A stretch of 64,000 nucleotides of DNA from Cryptomeria japonica (GCF_030272615.1 NC_081412.1:668609852-668673851), one strand, 5' to 3'; shown: positions 35,073-47,738, numbered from the stretch's first letter. Program-made: numbers and translations. Notes: generated from the sequence alone by a model not told the origin.

Positions 35073-36964
35073 ATGAGTTTTACAACAATAAGCCCTACTT
35101 ACACTATTCCCGTTAGACGAAGCCTTAGAATTAAGTCCTTCCAAGGTGTAATTACCGAGGAGATGGAACCTAATTTGAATGGCCTTTTTAACGAGGACAT
35201 GGGTAATTCCTCTAATCCTCTTAATGATGAAGAAGCTCTCCATGAGGTTTCTGTAGAACAACTTTCGAAATTGGATAACCAATTTGATGATTTTCGACAA
35301 TGGATGTCTCAAGAATACCCTGATAGTGAATCTCTTTCATTAATTGGGGGTCTAAAACGTATCGTTCAAAGTGATAAGAATGGAATTGATATTTTGCATG
35401 GTATTGCACACATTGTGGATTCGAATATGATGCCTATGAAAAGTTGTGCCAAGACTTTAGGTTATACACAACCTCCTACTCAAGTCAATCATTCTATTCC
35501 TTTGACGACTCCTATTGCTAGTATACCTACTTTTACATCAAACATAATGACTACTTCAACACAAGATATTCCCCCTATGATGACCAGTCATGGGGGCAAT
35601 CCCTCTTCTTCAATCAACCCTCTTCCTTCATTCATTCCTTCAATGAGTGTCCCTATTATATCTCCACAAATGAACATGACGCAAGGGGGCAATTCATTTA
35701 ACCCTTCTATTCCTCCTTGTAGTGTTCCTCCTGTCCAATCATCTCCTATGACTAACTATCATAGTGTCCCACCACCTTACTCTCTACCTTCTTTCAATAA
35801 CATAACACCTCCATCACAATCTAACACGTCTAATATGAACTCTTCGACTGAAGCGACCATTAACAATCTTGCACAAACTGTCTCTTCTTTACAGCAACAA
35901 ATTGCCTCTATGAATCAATCTAAGTTTAGTGTGCCCACATTTGATGTTGCGAGCCCACTTTCTCTTGACATTGTTCGAGCTATCCCCCCTAAACATGTTG
36001 AAATCCCGCATTTGGAGCTTTATAATGGTAAGGGTGATCCTCTAACACATGTTAAGACATTTCAAACAATATGTACTGATTTTTCTTATGACCAAAGGTT
36101 GCTTGCAAAATTGTTTACTAGAACATTAAGAGATAAAGCCCTACAATGGTATTTCTCGTTGCCTTCCTATTCTATTACTTCTTTCGAACAACTTGCAAAT
36201 GCTTTCATTCAACAATTTCAAAACAATATAAGTCCTAAAGTTACTTTGATTGATTTAATGCATTGTAAACAAGGTGTTAAAGAAAAAGTGACTGATTTCA
36301 TTGGTAGATATAAGCATTTGTATGCTCAAATTTCTTTTCCAGTGCCTGACAATGATATTCAAAGAATCTTTATTTCTAATTTACAAAAAGACATTAGAGA
36401 AAAACTTTTGTTTTCTGAGTTTACTTCTTTCCAACAGTTGTGTGCAACTCTTCACAATTATCAACTGACTGTGAGTCAAATGGAACAAGCAAATCCTATG
36501 GCTCTGAGTGATAAGGGTGATAGTAGTCAACAACCATTTGGGAAGTTTAAACAAAATAGAGAGTCCATTAAATTCAATGAAAACATCATCAACAACAACG
36601 TGAATGTAGCATCAGGTGTGCCTCCTATTTCTAAGTTTTTCAAGAAAGAAATAAAGTTTACTCCTTTGAATGAATCATTGCATAGTATTATGAATAAGTT
36701 ATTGGAACAAAATGTGATTACTCTTCCTCCTATAAGGCAAATAGATCCTGCAAAGATTAATTCACCCTATTTTGATAACAAATCTTTTTGTCAATTTCAT
36801 CGTCAACCTGGGCATGATACTGAAAAATGTTTTGCTTTAAAGGGTAAAATTCAAGATTTGATTCATAATAATACTATCTCTGTTTCCGGTGTGAATGATA
36901 AAGGCAACACATCTGTAGCTCCTCCTAACCAAAATCTTAAGATTTTCACTGATCCATTGCCTTC
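35073..36964 (+). CDS. gag: Gag of element B (N-terminal part of Gag-protease ORF, interrupted by D)
   Basis: Starts with TTG/ATG-rich context at about 35073 (MSFTTISPTYT; the first plain ATG is at 35073). A Pro/Ser/Asn-rich N-terminal region (about 120-290) precedes the Retrotrans_gag core (about 305-470: HLELYNGKGDPLTHVKTF, LFTRTLRDKALQWYFSLP) and a knuckle C-x2-H-x4-H-x4-C (about 572-586: FCQFHRQPGHDTEKC). It has no internal stop. Element D is inserted at 36964/36965 inside the codon following DPLP; the frame resumes at 49984 without loss of register. It would form virus-like particles packaging element RNA. Its openness contrasts with the decayed polyproteins of A, C, E1 and E2. Confidence 0.88.
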
Positions 36965-38685
36965 TGTAGCGTCGTAAATTGTACGCACTCGCTAGGGTGG
37001 TACAATTTCACACCTAGTTTAGCACCCGCCTTAGCGCATTTTGCATTCTGCATTGCATTTCTCCTTAAGCACTTAATTAATCAAATTAATTAGGTCTAAA
37101 GTCTTATTTCATCATTCTCTACATCATAAAGTAGGGCCCTTTCACTAAAGCGCGCCCTTCGCATTTCATTTCTTCAATACATCACTTAATCAAAAACCCT
37201 AATTAAGTCCTATTTCGAACTTGGGGGCTTGGTTTCGGGGTCTAAACATCTCGAAATCACCTGTAACTTTGGGATTCTCTCTAAAATCATCATATCCGAT
37301 GGCCCTGAAAATTTGGTGAAAAGTTGTCGGGACCATGGCGCCCATCCAACATGGTCCCGGACATTTTTTCCGAAATTTTGGGAGCACGATCCAATCATAA
37401 AATAAAGCTTAACCCCAAGAAATTGGCGGGATATTCAATCTCTAGGTCGGCCAAAATACGAATTTACGACCTAGGGTTTCATACATAAAAGCTCTCTTTC
37501 CTCATTTGAAAGGATCGGACTTTTGTTTCCAGGAACTTGATATGCAGCGAAAGAGCAGATCTTTGAAGACTTCAACAACACTCAACATCATTCTATCAAG
37601 CATCTATCAAATCCATTCATTCATCCAATTAGGGCTTGGAAGACATTGAAGAACAATAGGAGATTACCAACTAAAGATTGGCTTGTACTCCTCCCTTGAG
37701 GGTTGGGTATGATTTCATATTGTTTTCATGTCCTTACATAAGCTTTGATACATCATTTATTCATGCTTTAGATCATATTGCATCTTGATTTAGAGCATTT
37801 ACATTATCATTTACAAGCAATTAGGGTTTACTTTCTAGGTTGCTCTAGTTTGCTTTCTTGCATTTTGGACCTTGCACACACACTAGGTCTGCACACACAA
37901 TACATTTTACAAAACAACTTGGCTATTCGTGGAGGTGGAAATCACCAAAGCGGGGGTTTGACTAAGGCAAAACCCTATATAGCCGCCCTTCCCCCTTTTC
38001 AAATATTATTGCAGGTTTTGGGATTCAGACGACACCGCAGGACACAGATCCGGAGAGAGAAGGCTGAGACAGAACTCTGTGTGCAATTGCAGCTCAGAAG
38101 ACCAGGATAGGGGCGCTGGGCACCCTGGTCCTGCCAGGACAGGGGCGCTGGGCGCCCTGGTCCTGCCAGGACAGGGGCGCTGGGCGCCCTGGTCCCTGGG
38201 ACAGAGGCGCTGGGCGCCCTGGTCCCTGGGACAGAGGCGCTGGGCGCCCTGGTCCTCCGGACAGACAGCTTTCCGACAGTTTCCAGACAGTGTTTCAGGG
38301 TGCAAAACAGTGGTTTCCGGTGCAGTTTTCAGGACAGTGGCACCCGCGCCCCCGTCCCGAACATTTTCAGTCTGATTTCGACTCCAGGTACATATCTGCA
38401 TTCTTATTTTATCCTTACATTTACAGCTGTTCATTGTTTAATCTCAATTCTGCAAACTTGTTACTAGTTCATACTTACATTTCCAGGTTAGGGTTTGAAC
38501 TTGTATCATTTTAGCTTTCAATTTCAACAAGGGAATAGAAATCCTAATAGATATCCCGTGGCTCTCTCTTTCACCAAAAGAAGTAGCCAACCGTGCGATA
38601 TCTCTAGGCTCTTTCGTATTCCGCAATGTGTGTCAAAAGTTAGGATTAGGGTACATTGTCCTAGTCTCGCTTTTTCCCCTACACA
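36965..38685 (+). repeat. 5' LTR of element D
   Basis: 1,721 bp, TGTAGCGTCG...CTACACA. It contains the GGACCATGGCGCCC...GGTCCCGGACATTTTTTCCG module (about 37328-37385), a weak TATA-like ATACATAAAA (37481-37490) and a GC-rich tandem array (38103-38262). The block GGGGTTTGACTAAGGCAAAACCC (core about 37961-37978) is shared with the B LTR. It is 62 bp longer than the 3' copy, mostly from extra tandem units; other differences are few and mainly transitions. Confidence 0.92.
38103..38262 (+). repeat. GGGCGCCCTGGTCC tandem array in D 5' LTR, five copies
   Basis: Units read about (A/G)GGACAG(A/G)GGCGCTGG GCGCCCTGGTCC and repeat with a period of about 30 bp. The 3' LTR (49462-49552) keeps three. Each unit contains the palindromic GGCGCC core. 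The same core is arrayed in the intron of the antisense gene of D and in the LTR of B. Confidence 0.85.
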
Positions 38686-38688
38686 TTT

Positions 38689-38706
38689 TGGTGAACCCGA
38701 CGTGAA
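38689..38706 (+). promoter_or_regulatory. Primer-binding site of element D
   Basis: TGGTGAACCCGACGTGAA, three bases after the LTR, identical over 18 bases to the PBS of B. Only 146 bases separate it from the start codon of the Pol ORF, leaving no room for a gag gene. Confidence 0.8.
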
Positions 38707-38852
38707 TCTATCATTGCTTCCTCTTGCATTGCATTTGTTAGATCTAGATCTAGATTTAGTGTGTTTTTCATTAAAAGAGAAAAAGAAAAAAAAAAGGAGA
38801 AAACTTGTGTTTCTTTGCATTGTGTGTTTAAATTTTATGCAATCTTTTCAAA

Positions 38853-41800
38853 ATGTCAGATTTTTATTTGCAAAATGTTCATGCATTTAATGATTATTAT
38901 GAGTATAGCCAAGATGAATTAGATGAAGCTTTAGATGAGTTTTTAAACCCTAAGGATGCTAAACCTTCATTTTACCAAAAACTCATAAACCTTGTTACTA
39001 TGCCATTTAGGTGTGATGAGAAAGATAAGTCGAATGATTCCTCTCAAGGATACATTCCTATCCACTCTTCCCCTGAATCTAGTAACATGGTTGTTTTCAA
39101 TAATCCCCTCTATGAGGAGATGTCTCCTTTTGAATCAAAAGACAAACCTTTTAACCGATATGATTATGCTTTGTTGGATGATGCCCTTGATGACTTTGTG
39201 GCTTTGTCGAAACCTATAAACAAAAACAAGACCTCTAAGTTGGTTAACATGATAAATTTGAATGAATATAACAAACCTCTCTTTGAAGTCCAAGGTGCTT
39301 ATCCTTCTCCCACCTTTCAAATTCCTAAGACTCCTCTCCTTACTGTTCAAGGGAAGTATGATCATGATTCCTTTTGTACTCCGAATAAACCAATCATTAC
39401 CGTACAAGGAAGACAACCTATAAGTCCTTACAATTATGCTAAGCAAATAACTAGAGAGAGTTATCATGCGGTTGCCCATACTTATCATACCAGAAATAAT
39501 AAGCAACCCAATCCTCCTCCTATTATTCCAGTTTTGCTTCCTAATCCTCAACCAATTCTTCCTCAAGCTCCTCGTATTTCGCAAGTTATGGGTAAGGAAT
39601 ATGATCTCATAGAACAGCTTAAGGCTACCCCTGCTAAGATATCCCTTTGGGATTTGATTCAAACTTCTTCCGCTCATCATGGAATGTTACAAGATGCCTT
39701 GAAAGATTTGAATGTTCCTCCACCGAATACATCTAGTAATATAGCATCTTTTGTTAACTCTGTGATGAATCCTAAGCCTCAAATTGTGTTTACGCAAGAT
39801 GAGTTGCCTACTAGTGAAGTCCAACAACAATATGATCCCTTGATGATTGTGGTTGTCATGAAAGACACTGCTATAAGACGAACACTAGTAGATAATGGCT
39901 CTGGCCTTAATGTGTGTAGCATCAATCTATTGCATAAGATGAATGTGGATACTTCTCTTATGGAGCCTGACTCTCGTTCCATTCGTGGCTTTGACAATGT
40001 GTCTAAGACTTCATTGGGTATCATCACCTTACCTCTCACAGTGGGACCTGTTACTTTGCCTACTCCTATCCATGTTATGCCGGGAAATTTAACATATAAC
40101 TTGTTATTAGGGAGGCCTTGGATTCACAGCATGCAAGCTGTCCCCTCTACATTGCATAGACAAGTTAAATTCATTTATAACAATAAGACATATACTTTGA
40201 TGGGAGATAATAATTTTCAAGCTTGTCTACAAACATCTAATTCCAAAGGAGATTCTTCTAAGCCATCCTCATCTAGTGATGACTCTTTAAACAAGAAACC
40301 TATCGATGAGTCTTCGCTTTCCGATGATCAAAATCCTTGGGATGAATCTGGAGTTCCTAAGGAAGATCCTTCTCGGCTTGAAACTACACATAAAAAGGAT
40401 TTTGATCCTGAGAAGGTTCTCGTAGAAGATGATTGGGGATCTCTTGACTTTAACCCTACCTTTGTGGGTGAATATAAGATTCCTTCTAGAGAACTTAAAG
40501 TTGAAAAGAAGGAAGAAGCTGGAAATCACAAAGTTGGAAAGAAAGAAGAAACTAAAAGACAATCAACCCTGCCTGAAGCTATGAGTAATAATTTTGTGGC
40601 CGCTTCTCAAACTTCCTCTTCTCACAGCTATATCTATGAAGAGTTTGATTCTTTGTCTTATGAAAAACCACCTTCTTTTCCTGAAATGGCTGATCGCTAT
40701 GGTCGTGGTTTTTGCATTTTTGCTAAGCATGGGTATCATGGAAAAGGTTGTGGTGCTAATGAACAAGGGATTAGAGTTCCTCTAGAGACTAATTTTCAAC
40801 ATTATGCCTTTGGACTTGGCTATAATCCCTGCAGACGTACTAAAGCCTCTAAAAGACCATGCATTAGTGTTAATGCCATCTCTACATCTTTATCAATACA
40901 ACACCCTGAGTATATTGATGAGGATTCTTCGGGTGATTGTGCTCTAGATATCTTCCCTACCGACGACGCTTTAGCTAAGTTCTTGGGAGCCTATGACACT
41001 CTTCCTCATTATCATCACAATAGGGGACTCCCTTATTGTTTGAACACTGAAGCTTATTTTGGAAAAGAGATTGATAATGATAAGACTGTGAAAGAATTCC
41101 CTCAGTTAAAGGATACTCCTCAACAAAGTAATCTTCTCATAAGTGATACCACTGATGTTAAGATGGATCCTTGCAACAAAGAAAAAATCATTAAAATTGG
41201 AAAATGTTTGGATAAAGAGGAACAGAAACAATATGAAGAACTATTGCATGAATTCCCTGAGATTTTTGCTTGGGCATATTCTGACATGCCTGGTATAGAT
41301 CCTAAGATTGTTACTCATAATATTGTCTTAGTTCCTGATGCTAAGCCCGTGAAACAAAAGATTCGAAAAATGAATCCTAAGATAGCTCTGCTTGTTAAAG
41401 CTGAGATTGAAAAGTTATTGGAGGCTGGATTTATCCGCCCTATTGACTATTCCCCATGGATTTCAAACATTGTCGCTGTGGCTAAACCAGATAACAAAAT
41501 AAGAATGTGTACCGACTTTCGGGATCTAAATAAGGCTTCTTTAAAAGATGATTTCCCTCTTCCAAACATTGATATGATAGTTGATTCTACGGCAGGACAT
41601 GCCCTCTTATCCTTCATGGATGGTTTTTCAGGCTACAATCAAATTTTCATTAACCCTCAAGATCAATACAAAACCGCTTTCACCACTCCTTGGGGTACGT
41701 TTTGTTGGATAATGATGCCTTTTGGACTTAAAAACGCCGGTGCAACTTATCAATGAGCGATGACCCTTATCTTTCATGATTATATGCATAAGATTTTAGA

Positions 41801-44432
41801 GGATTACGTTGATGATATTTTGGCTAAATCCTTTCTTCGCATGGATCATGTTAAAGTCCTTCGTCAAATCTTCGAAAGAATTCGTAAATATCACATGCGC
41901 TTGAATCCCCGAAAATGTGTTTTTGGTGTGGATAGTGGAAAACTATTAGGGTTCATAGTTTCGCATCGTGGGATTGAGGTGGACACTAAGAAAATAGATG
42001 CTATTGTTAACATGCCACCTCCTCGAAATGTATCTCAACTTAAAAGCTTACAAGGAAAGATTCAAGCTATTCGTAGGTTCGTGTCTCAGCTTGCGGATCG
42101 TACCTTTCCTTTTACTCAACTTCTTAAAAAGGATATCATTTTTCAATGGAATGAGGATTGTCAGCAAGCATTTGAAGATTTAAAAGTGTATTTAGCTAGT
42201 CCTCCTATTCTTCAACCTGCTGAACCTTCTAAACCCTTTATCCTGTATACAGCTGCTTCTTCTCATGCTCTCGCAGCATTGTTAGCACAACATGATAAAG
42301 ATGGTAAGGAGTGTCCGGTGTATTACATAAGTCGTACCTTACTCAATTATGAGACCCGATATTCTATGATAGAAAGACAATGCTTGGCCGTGGTGTTTGC
42401 GACTCAGAAATTGAGACATTATCTTTTAAATTCAGAAGTCCATGTCATGGTTAAGTTTGATCCGTTGAAGCATCTTTTCTCTAAAACTGATTTATCAGGA
42501 CGTCTCGCTAAGTGGGTTATGATGTTAACTGAATTTGACCTTAAATTTGTTTCACAAAGAGCAATTAAAGGACAAGCGTTGACTGATCACTTAGTTGAGG
42601 CTCCTTCACCTTTTTCATTCCCTAACCCTGAGTCCTTTCCTGATGATTTCATTCTTTCTATAGAGAAAGATGAAACCTGGGAGTTATATTTTGATGGCTC
42701 TAAGTGTCGTACGGGATCGGGGGTAGGTGTTGTTTTGGTTTCTCCTACAAAGAAACCTATTCCCTTATCATATCGTCTAAATTTCCTGTGTACCAATAAC
42801 ATTGCTGAGTATGAGGCTCTTATAGCAGGAATAAAAGCAGCCCTAACTCTTAATATAAAACACATACATATCTATGGAGATTCGCAATTAATTATAAGAC
42901 AAGTAACAGGAATATATCAAGCAAAACAAGACAAATTATCACAATATAAAGACCTTGCTATATCTTTATTACAAAATTTCGATTCTTATACCATGGAACC
43001 TGTCCCTCGAAAAGATAACCGACATGCGGATGCGATGGCATGTGTGGCTTCGTTAGTATCTTTAGAGGACCCTATGGTCGATCTTAACTTCGTTATTCAC
43101 AATCTTACTTCTCCAGCTATTGAAGATGATTCTAGCTTGGTAACATGTTGTGACTTTGTAGACTCAGATGAATGGTTCTCGCATATTGTAAGATATTTGA
43201 CCGATGGTACCTTCCCTGATTCTGCTAATAGGAACACTAGGGCTAGAATCCGCAAGCTGTCTGCTAGGTATATCATCCTTTCTAATGTCCTTTATCGAAG
43301 GGGTTATGATGGTCTTCTTCTTCGTTGTCTTAACAAGTCGGAAATCCCTATTGCTCTTGAAGAGGCACATTCGGGTGCCTGTGGGGGGCATTTTGGGGGC
43401 AAATCCCTGGTTCATAGGTTGCTTCGTATGGGATACTATTGGCAAACTATGCAGAAGGATTCCTTCTCATTTGTTAAGAAATGTCACCAATGTCAACAAC
43501 ACAATAATCTGATTCATGCTCCTGCCCAAGAACTTCGTTCTCAAGTAGCTTCTTGGCCTTTCTCCGCATGGGGTTTGGATCTTATTGGAAAAATTTCTCC
43601 TCCTTCATCTCAAGGACACACCTTCATTTTAACCGCAACAGATTACTTTACGAAGTGGGTAGAGGCTATTCCCCTTCGCTCTACTACTGCTGAAGTGATT
43701 TGTCAATTTCTTCTAGAAAACATTATTTCTCGATTTGGGATACCTTCCACTATTATCTCAGATAATGGAACATCGTTTAAGAACAAGGACGTGAAGAAAT
43801 TCCTTGAGAAGTATCATATCAAACATCGATTTTCTACACCGTATTACCCTCAGTCAAATGGTCAAGCCGAATCATCCAATAAGATAATTTAGCAAATTCT
43901 TCGTAAAACCGTAAATAAGCATGGTAAGGATTGGAATAACCAGCTAATCTACGCTCTTTGGGCCTACCGAACGAGTGTACGAATTGCTACGGGAACTACT
44001 CCTTATAATCTTGTTTATGGTGCTGACGCTATTATGCCCTTAGAGTTAGAAATTCCATCACTTAGGGTTTCTCTTAAAGGTATAGTAGATGATGACTCCT
44101 ATAGAGAACAACGACTTCAACAGCTTGAGATGCTTGATGAACAGCGTATAAATGCTCTTGAGCATATTCAAGCGTATCACAAAACTCTACAGCGAAGCTA
44201 TAATGATAAGGTCATTCAACGTTCCTTCTCAGTAGGTGATTTAGTCCTTTATGAGAATCAGCACAATGTGAATGCCTTGCCGGCCGAAAAGGGAAAATTT
44301 AGTCCTAATTGGCTTGGACCATATATCGTTATTGAGGATTATGGATCAGGTGCTTACAAAATAGCGGATGTAGACGGTACGCCTCTTAAAGAACCTATTA
44401 ATGCTATGCACCTGCGTAGATATTATGTTTAA
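38853..44432 (+). pseudogene. pol: Pol polyprotein of element D (PR-G-patch-RT-RNase H-IN), no Gag, two nonsense codons
   Basis: One frame of 1,860 codons from ATG 38853. The first 240 residues are not Gag: acidic repeats (ELDEALDEFL, LLDDALDDFV) and three VQG repeats. Then retropepsin with D-N-G-S-G (about 347), G-patch (about 620-655), RT (about 850-1010; YVDD 985-988), RNase H (about 1277-1400), integrase with HHCC finger (about 1505-1550), D-D-E core (about 1574, 1636, 1672) and C-terminal domain ending MHLRRYYV. Two stops break it: TGA at 41754-41756, where the relatives have Arg (CGA to TGA), and TAG at 43890-43892. There is no frameshift. Apart from these stops it is the best-preserved Pol in the window. 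It needs Gag from elsewhere, B being the obvious candidate. Confidence 0.92.
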
Positions 44433-45036
44433 TTCTTCATTTTTTTCATCTATCTTCTTTTTCAATTCTTCAACATTGGATAATATGTTAGTATTTCTTA
44501 ATTAAAGCAAAATAGAATTAAATGTTATGTTAATCTATATTGCTTCGTTCCTGACAAGCATGTCGTCTTACTTTATAGTTTGTCTTGAATTCATTTATGT
44601 AAATTGTAAAAGATTTACATTTTTCATTATGCTAGCATATTATACAATGTCTTTATGTGTTAAGTAGAATCGTATCATGTTGTGTTTAAGTTCAAAATTA
44701 AATCACATTAGTTATATGATTCTTAGACTTAATGCATATTTCTTCCTTATCATCAATGTCGTACTTGATTAAATATTTTAATTAAGTCACACATGTATCA
44801 ATTTAATCATGAAGCATTGAGAAATCAATCACATAGAAATTAAATTCTGAATATACATGTACATTTACCAAATGTATTAGATTTAATCAAAACAAAATAT
44901 ACATTGTTTTAGGCATTAAAGATAACACATTTGAGACAGAACAAGAAGCATGTATATATACATATATATGTGTGGATCATGTACAAACATAGGTCACTGT
45001 ATGTCCAAAATGTGATCTCTCTCTTACATCATACAA
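44433..45036. other. AT-rich spacer between convergent pol and antisense PMD gene, element D
   Basis: About 600 bp with no ORF of note. It corresponds in position to the 1.4-kb spacers of A and C and probably contains both 3' ends. No clear poly(A) signal could be singled out. Confidence 0.6.
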
Positions 45037-45248
45037 TCATCTCCTATCCCTAGGGCTAGTGGCTGGAGAGTGTCGACTGGATGCTCCCTCCTGATCTGGC
45101 CGTGGAGGTGGACCCATGGGTGTGTAGCGTGATACAGATCGTGATTGAATCCGAGAGGAACTCCTACGATCCCTATCCATGAGGATCGCACGATAGGTGG
45201 TAGCCTCGGTCTGGGCCGCTACTAGATCTCGTCGCACCTACTGGAGGT

Positions 45249-45400
45249 CCTCTGATAAGACTCTCTCTCTCTGCCCCGCCTGATGGAGATCCTCTGATAG
45301 GACTCTCTCTCTCTGCCGCGCCTGATGGAGATCCTCCGATAGGACTCCCTCTCTCTGTCGCGCCTGACAGAGATCCTCTGATAGGATTCTCTCTCTCTCC
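45249..45400 (-). repeat. 42-bp tandem repeat, about 3.5 copies, in the antisense gene of D
   Basis: Each unit codes 14 residues (VLSEDLHQARQRER), which is two heptads, so copy changes preserve frame and any coiled coil. The element C homolog has a Q/E/A/R-rich segment at the same place without the repeat. Confidence 0.8.
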
Positions 45401-47393
45401 CTCCATATATCTACCTGTAATCGGAATGGAAAAAACAAATCCTCATGCCAACCCGCGTTCCCCTGAGGCCTGTACGTAATCTGTGAGGAACTAGGAATCT
45501 GTGCTATCATGGAGATGTCTGTCATTGCCTGCTGAATCAAGGAACGCCAGTCCTGCACATTAGCTGTGGCAGTAGAATAGATCTTTGTTAGTACCATTCT
45601 ATATCATCAAAGCATTAATCAATCAATATAAACCTACTATACCTGGATCTCCCTCGCGCCAGTAGGGATCATGATATGGTAGCATCTGTGACCAGGAACC
45701 GCTAGGCTCCCCTCGCTCGAATACTCTATCCACGATGGGTGTAGGCTGGACGGTACTGGTGACAGGTCTCCGTATCGCCTCCTGTTCCTCCTGTTGGGGA
45801 ATAAAAGGTGGATCCAGAGCTATGGTATCGTCTCCTGAATGGTGGGGAGCTGCATCCGACTCCTCCTCATCATCTCTATCATCCTCCTCGTCATCCTCCT
45901 CATCATCCTCATCCTCATCCGCATCATCACCTGCATCCTCCTCGTCCTCCTCTCTATCTGCATCCTCCTCCTCCTTGTCACTGGGCTGATCGCCTGTAGG
46001 TGGATCAGGATCTCCCGTCTCCTCATGACCCTCTCCCTCATCTGGCTCCTCTGACCTGGATCCCTCGTCCTCGTCTCGGTCTACATGTCTCCATGGGCCT
46101 GGATAGCCTATCGGATGATCTGGTGGAAAGATAGGACCTGGATATGATCTCATGAACCATGAAACATATCTACGCTGTGCTCCAGGCTCTGCAGAATAGT
46201 CAGTGACTGCATCCTGATCTGATCCCTCCAAGTCTGTCGTCTCGATATCATCCACCGTCGGTCTCGCTACTACTCTAGGTCTGGGAAGGACCCGTGAGTG
46301 TCGAGTATAGATGGGCACATCGGCTGGAACACACTGCTCTAGTCCGAACTGCCTCCGTACTCGGTCGAAATAGAAAGGGACTATGATGTGTGCATATCAT
46401 CCTCGCAGTAGGCGGTTCCTCTGTAAACATGCTAACTGTCTCTCCATACCATCCCATCTGTGCATCAGTAGGTAAGGTCTCCACACTATCACCTCGGATG
46501 TCAGTCTGTCAATAGTCACTCTCCAATACAACAAATCCCCAAATCTCCACTCGCTGGTCAGTGGATAAGCGAACACCCTAGGTCGCTCGCTCGCTATACT
46601 CAGTGGATAGCCGACGGGCCTGGTGCATGTGAAGTGCTCTAAGATCCACACCTGCAGAAGTGTGCATGTCATCAAACTACAACCCTGTCCGAATACATAC
46701 TCCTCAAGGTCGTGATAGAGATGTGCAAGCATACTCCGACCCCATGTATAAACTCTCCTATGTCTCTCCATCCCTCTGATACACCATATGAGGCCCCCAT
46801 GCATGTGTGTCCCTCACCCATTAGGGCAGACGGCTAGTGCTATGATGGCTATCATGAGGCGTCTCAGAAGTGGTATCTCTCCTGTAGGATGTAAGAGCCA
46901 GCTGACCATGATACGACCTCTCGTCTCGCTCGGCATGACTCTCCCTATGCAGTACATCTGCTCCCTCTGATGATCCTCTGCTACCCGATCAGTTGCATAT
47001 GTGACTGTCGCTCCTCTGATAGGAAGACGCAGTATACGGTACACATCCTCAAGTGTGACCGTTAGCTCTCCTACCAGAAGGTGAAAGGTACAGGTGTCAG
47101 GATCCCATCTCTCCATCAGTGCCATCAGCATCGCAGGATGAAATCGAATGGCCGGCATAAGAATCATGTACCACAATCCTACTATCGATAGGGTGTCTCT
47201 CTCTGACTGAGTCAGCCGTGGAATCTGGTCTCGCAAAATGCGAAGAATGTGTCCCGCTGTATGCTCTCTCATGTACGGGAGACCCTGCAAAACGAAAACA
47301 TGACCAAAATCAGTACTCAATCATCGAAATCGCAAATGCAAATTGTTGAACATTGAATGCTTGCCTTGTAACCCCTCGCCAGGCCCTGATTGG

Positions 47394-47577
47394 GGACCAT
47401 GGCGCCCTGTCAGGGACCATGTCGCCCTGTCAGGGACCATGGCGCCCTGAGGGGACCATGGCGCCCTGTCAGGGACCATGGCGCCCTGCAGGGACCATGG
47501 CGCCCCTGTCAGGGACCATGGCGCCCTGGGGGGACCAGGGCGCCCCTCAGGGACCAGGGCGCCCTAGGTGGGCCCCG
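47394..47577 (-). repeat. GGGCGCC(A/C)TGGTCCC array, nine copies, in intron 1 of the antisense gene of D
   Basis: Plus-strand units read GGGACCATGGCGCCCTGTCA with a period of about 20 bases; the last two read GGACCAGGGCGCCC. They fill half of the 373-bp intron (47285-47657). Read along the antisense transcript they give GGGCGCC(A/C)TGGTCCC, the orientation seen in the LTR arrays of D along the sense transcript. Confidence 0.88.
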
Positions 47578-47738
47578 GTCGGCATTCAGGGTCCGCATTC
47601 GATCACGAAAAAGTCAAACATGTGAGAAATCAAAAGTCAAATGTTCAGTCAACTCACCTCATCCAGTGGCTCGTCATCGATCACGGCCTAGCGCAGGATC
47701 TCGATCCTCGTGGGACGCTCCGGTCGTCGTGAAGGCAT

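Larger units (their letters stand above)
45037..47738 (-). pseudogene. Antisense plant mobile domain (PMD) gene of element D, spliced, near-complete
   Basis: Exon 1 is 47738-47658 (27 codons, MPSRRPERPTRIEILR...), donor GTGAGT, acceptor TTTTGCAG, exon 2 from 47284 in phase 0. PMD motifs: GLPYMREHTAGHILRILRD, IPRLTQSERD, LMALMERWDPDTCTFHL, GELTVTLEDVYRILRLPIRG, WGRSMLAHLYHDLEEYVFGQ, DRVRRQFGLEQCVP, YVSWFMR. Then an Asp/Glu-rich run (about 45850-46070), 42-bp tandem repeats coding a VLSEDLHQARQRER heptad-like segment (45249-45400), and an RS/Pro-rich tail. Single stops lie at 47688 (exon 1), 46814, 46397 (TGA) and 45238 (TAG); a frame change near 45600 may be a further intron or an indel. Convergent with pol. 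The PMD family includes MAIN/MAIL1; the function in this element is unknown. Confidence 0.87.

Noticed and set aside
45599-45642. 44-bp intron in the D PMD gene
   Set aside because: GT and AG are present, but the length is below usual plant minima and splicing would not restore the downstream frame; an indel is as likely.
45735-45989. Ser-rich plus-strand ORFs opposite the acidic run
   Set aside because: Shadow of the Asp/Glu codons of the antisense PMD gene on the other strand.
47285-47320. ATG at 47320 as the start of the D PMD protein
   Set aside because: The 12 residues before GLPYM derive from the end of the intron; TTTTGCAG at 47285 and the phase-0 exon 1 match the structure in C.
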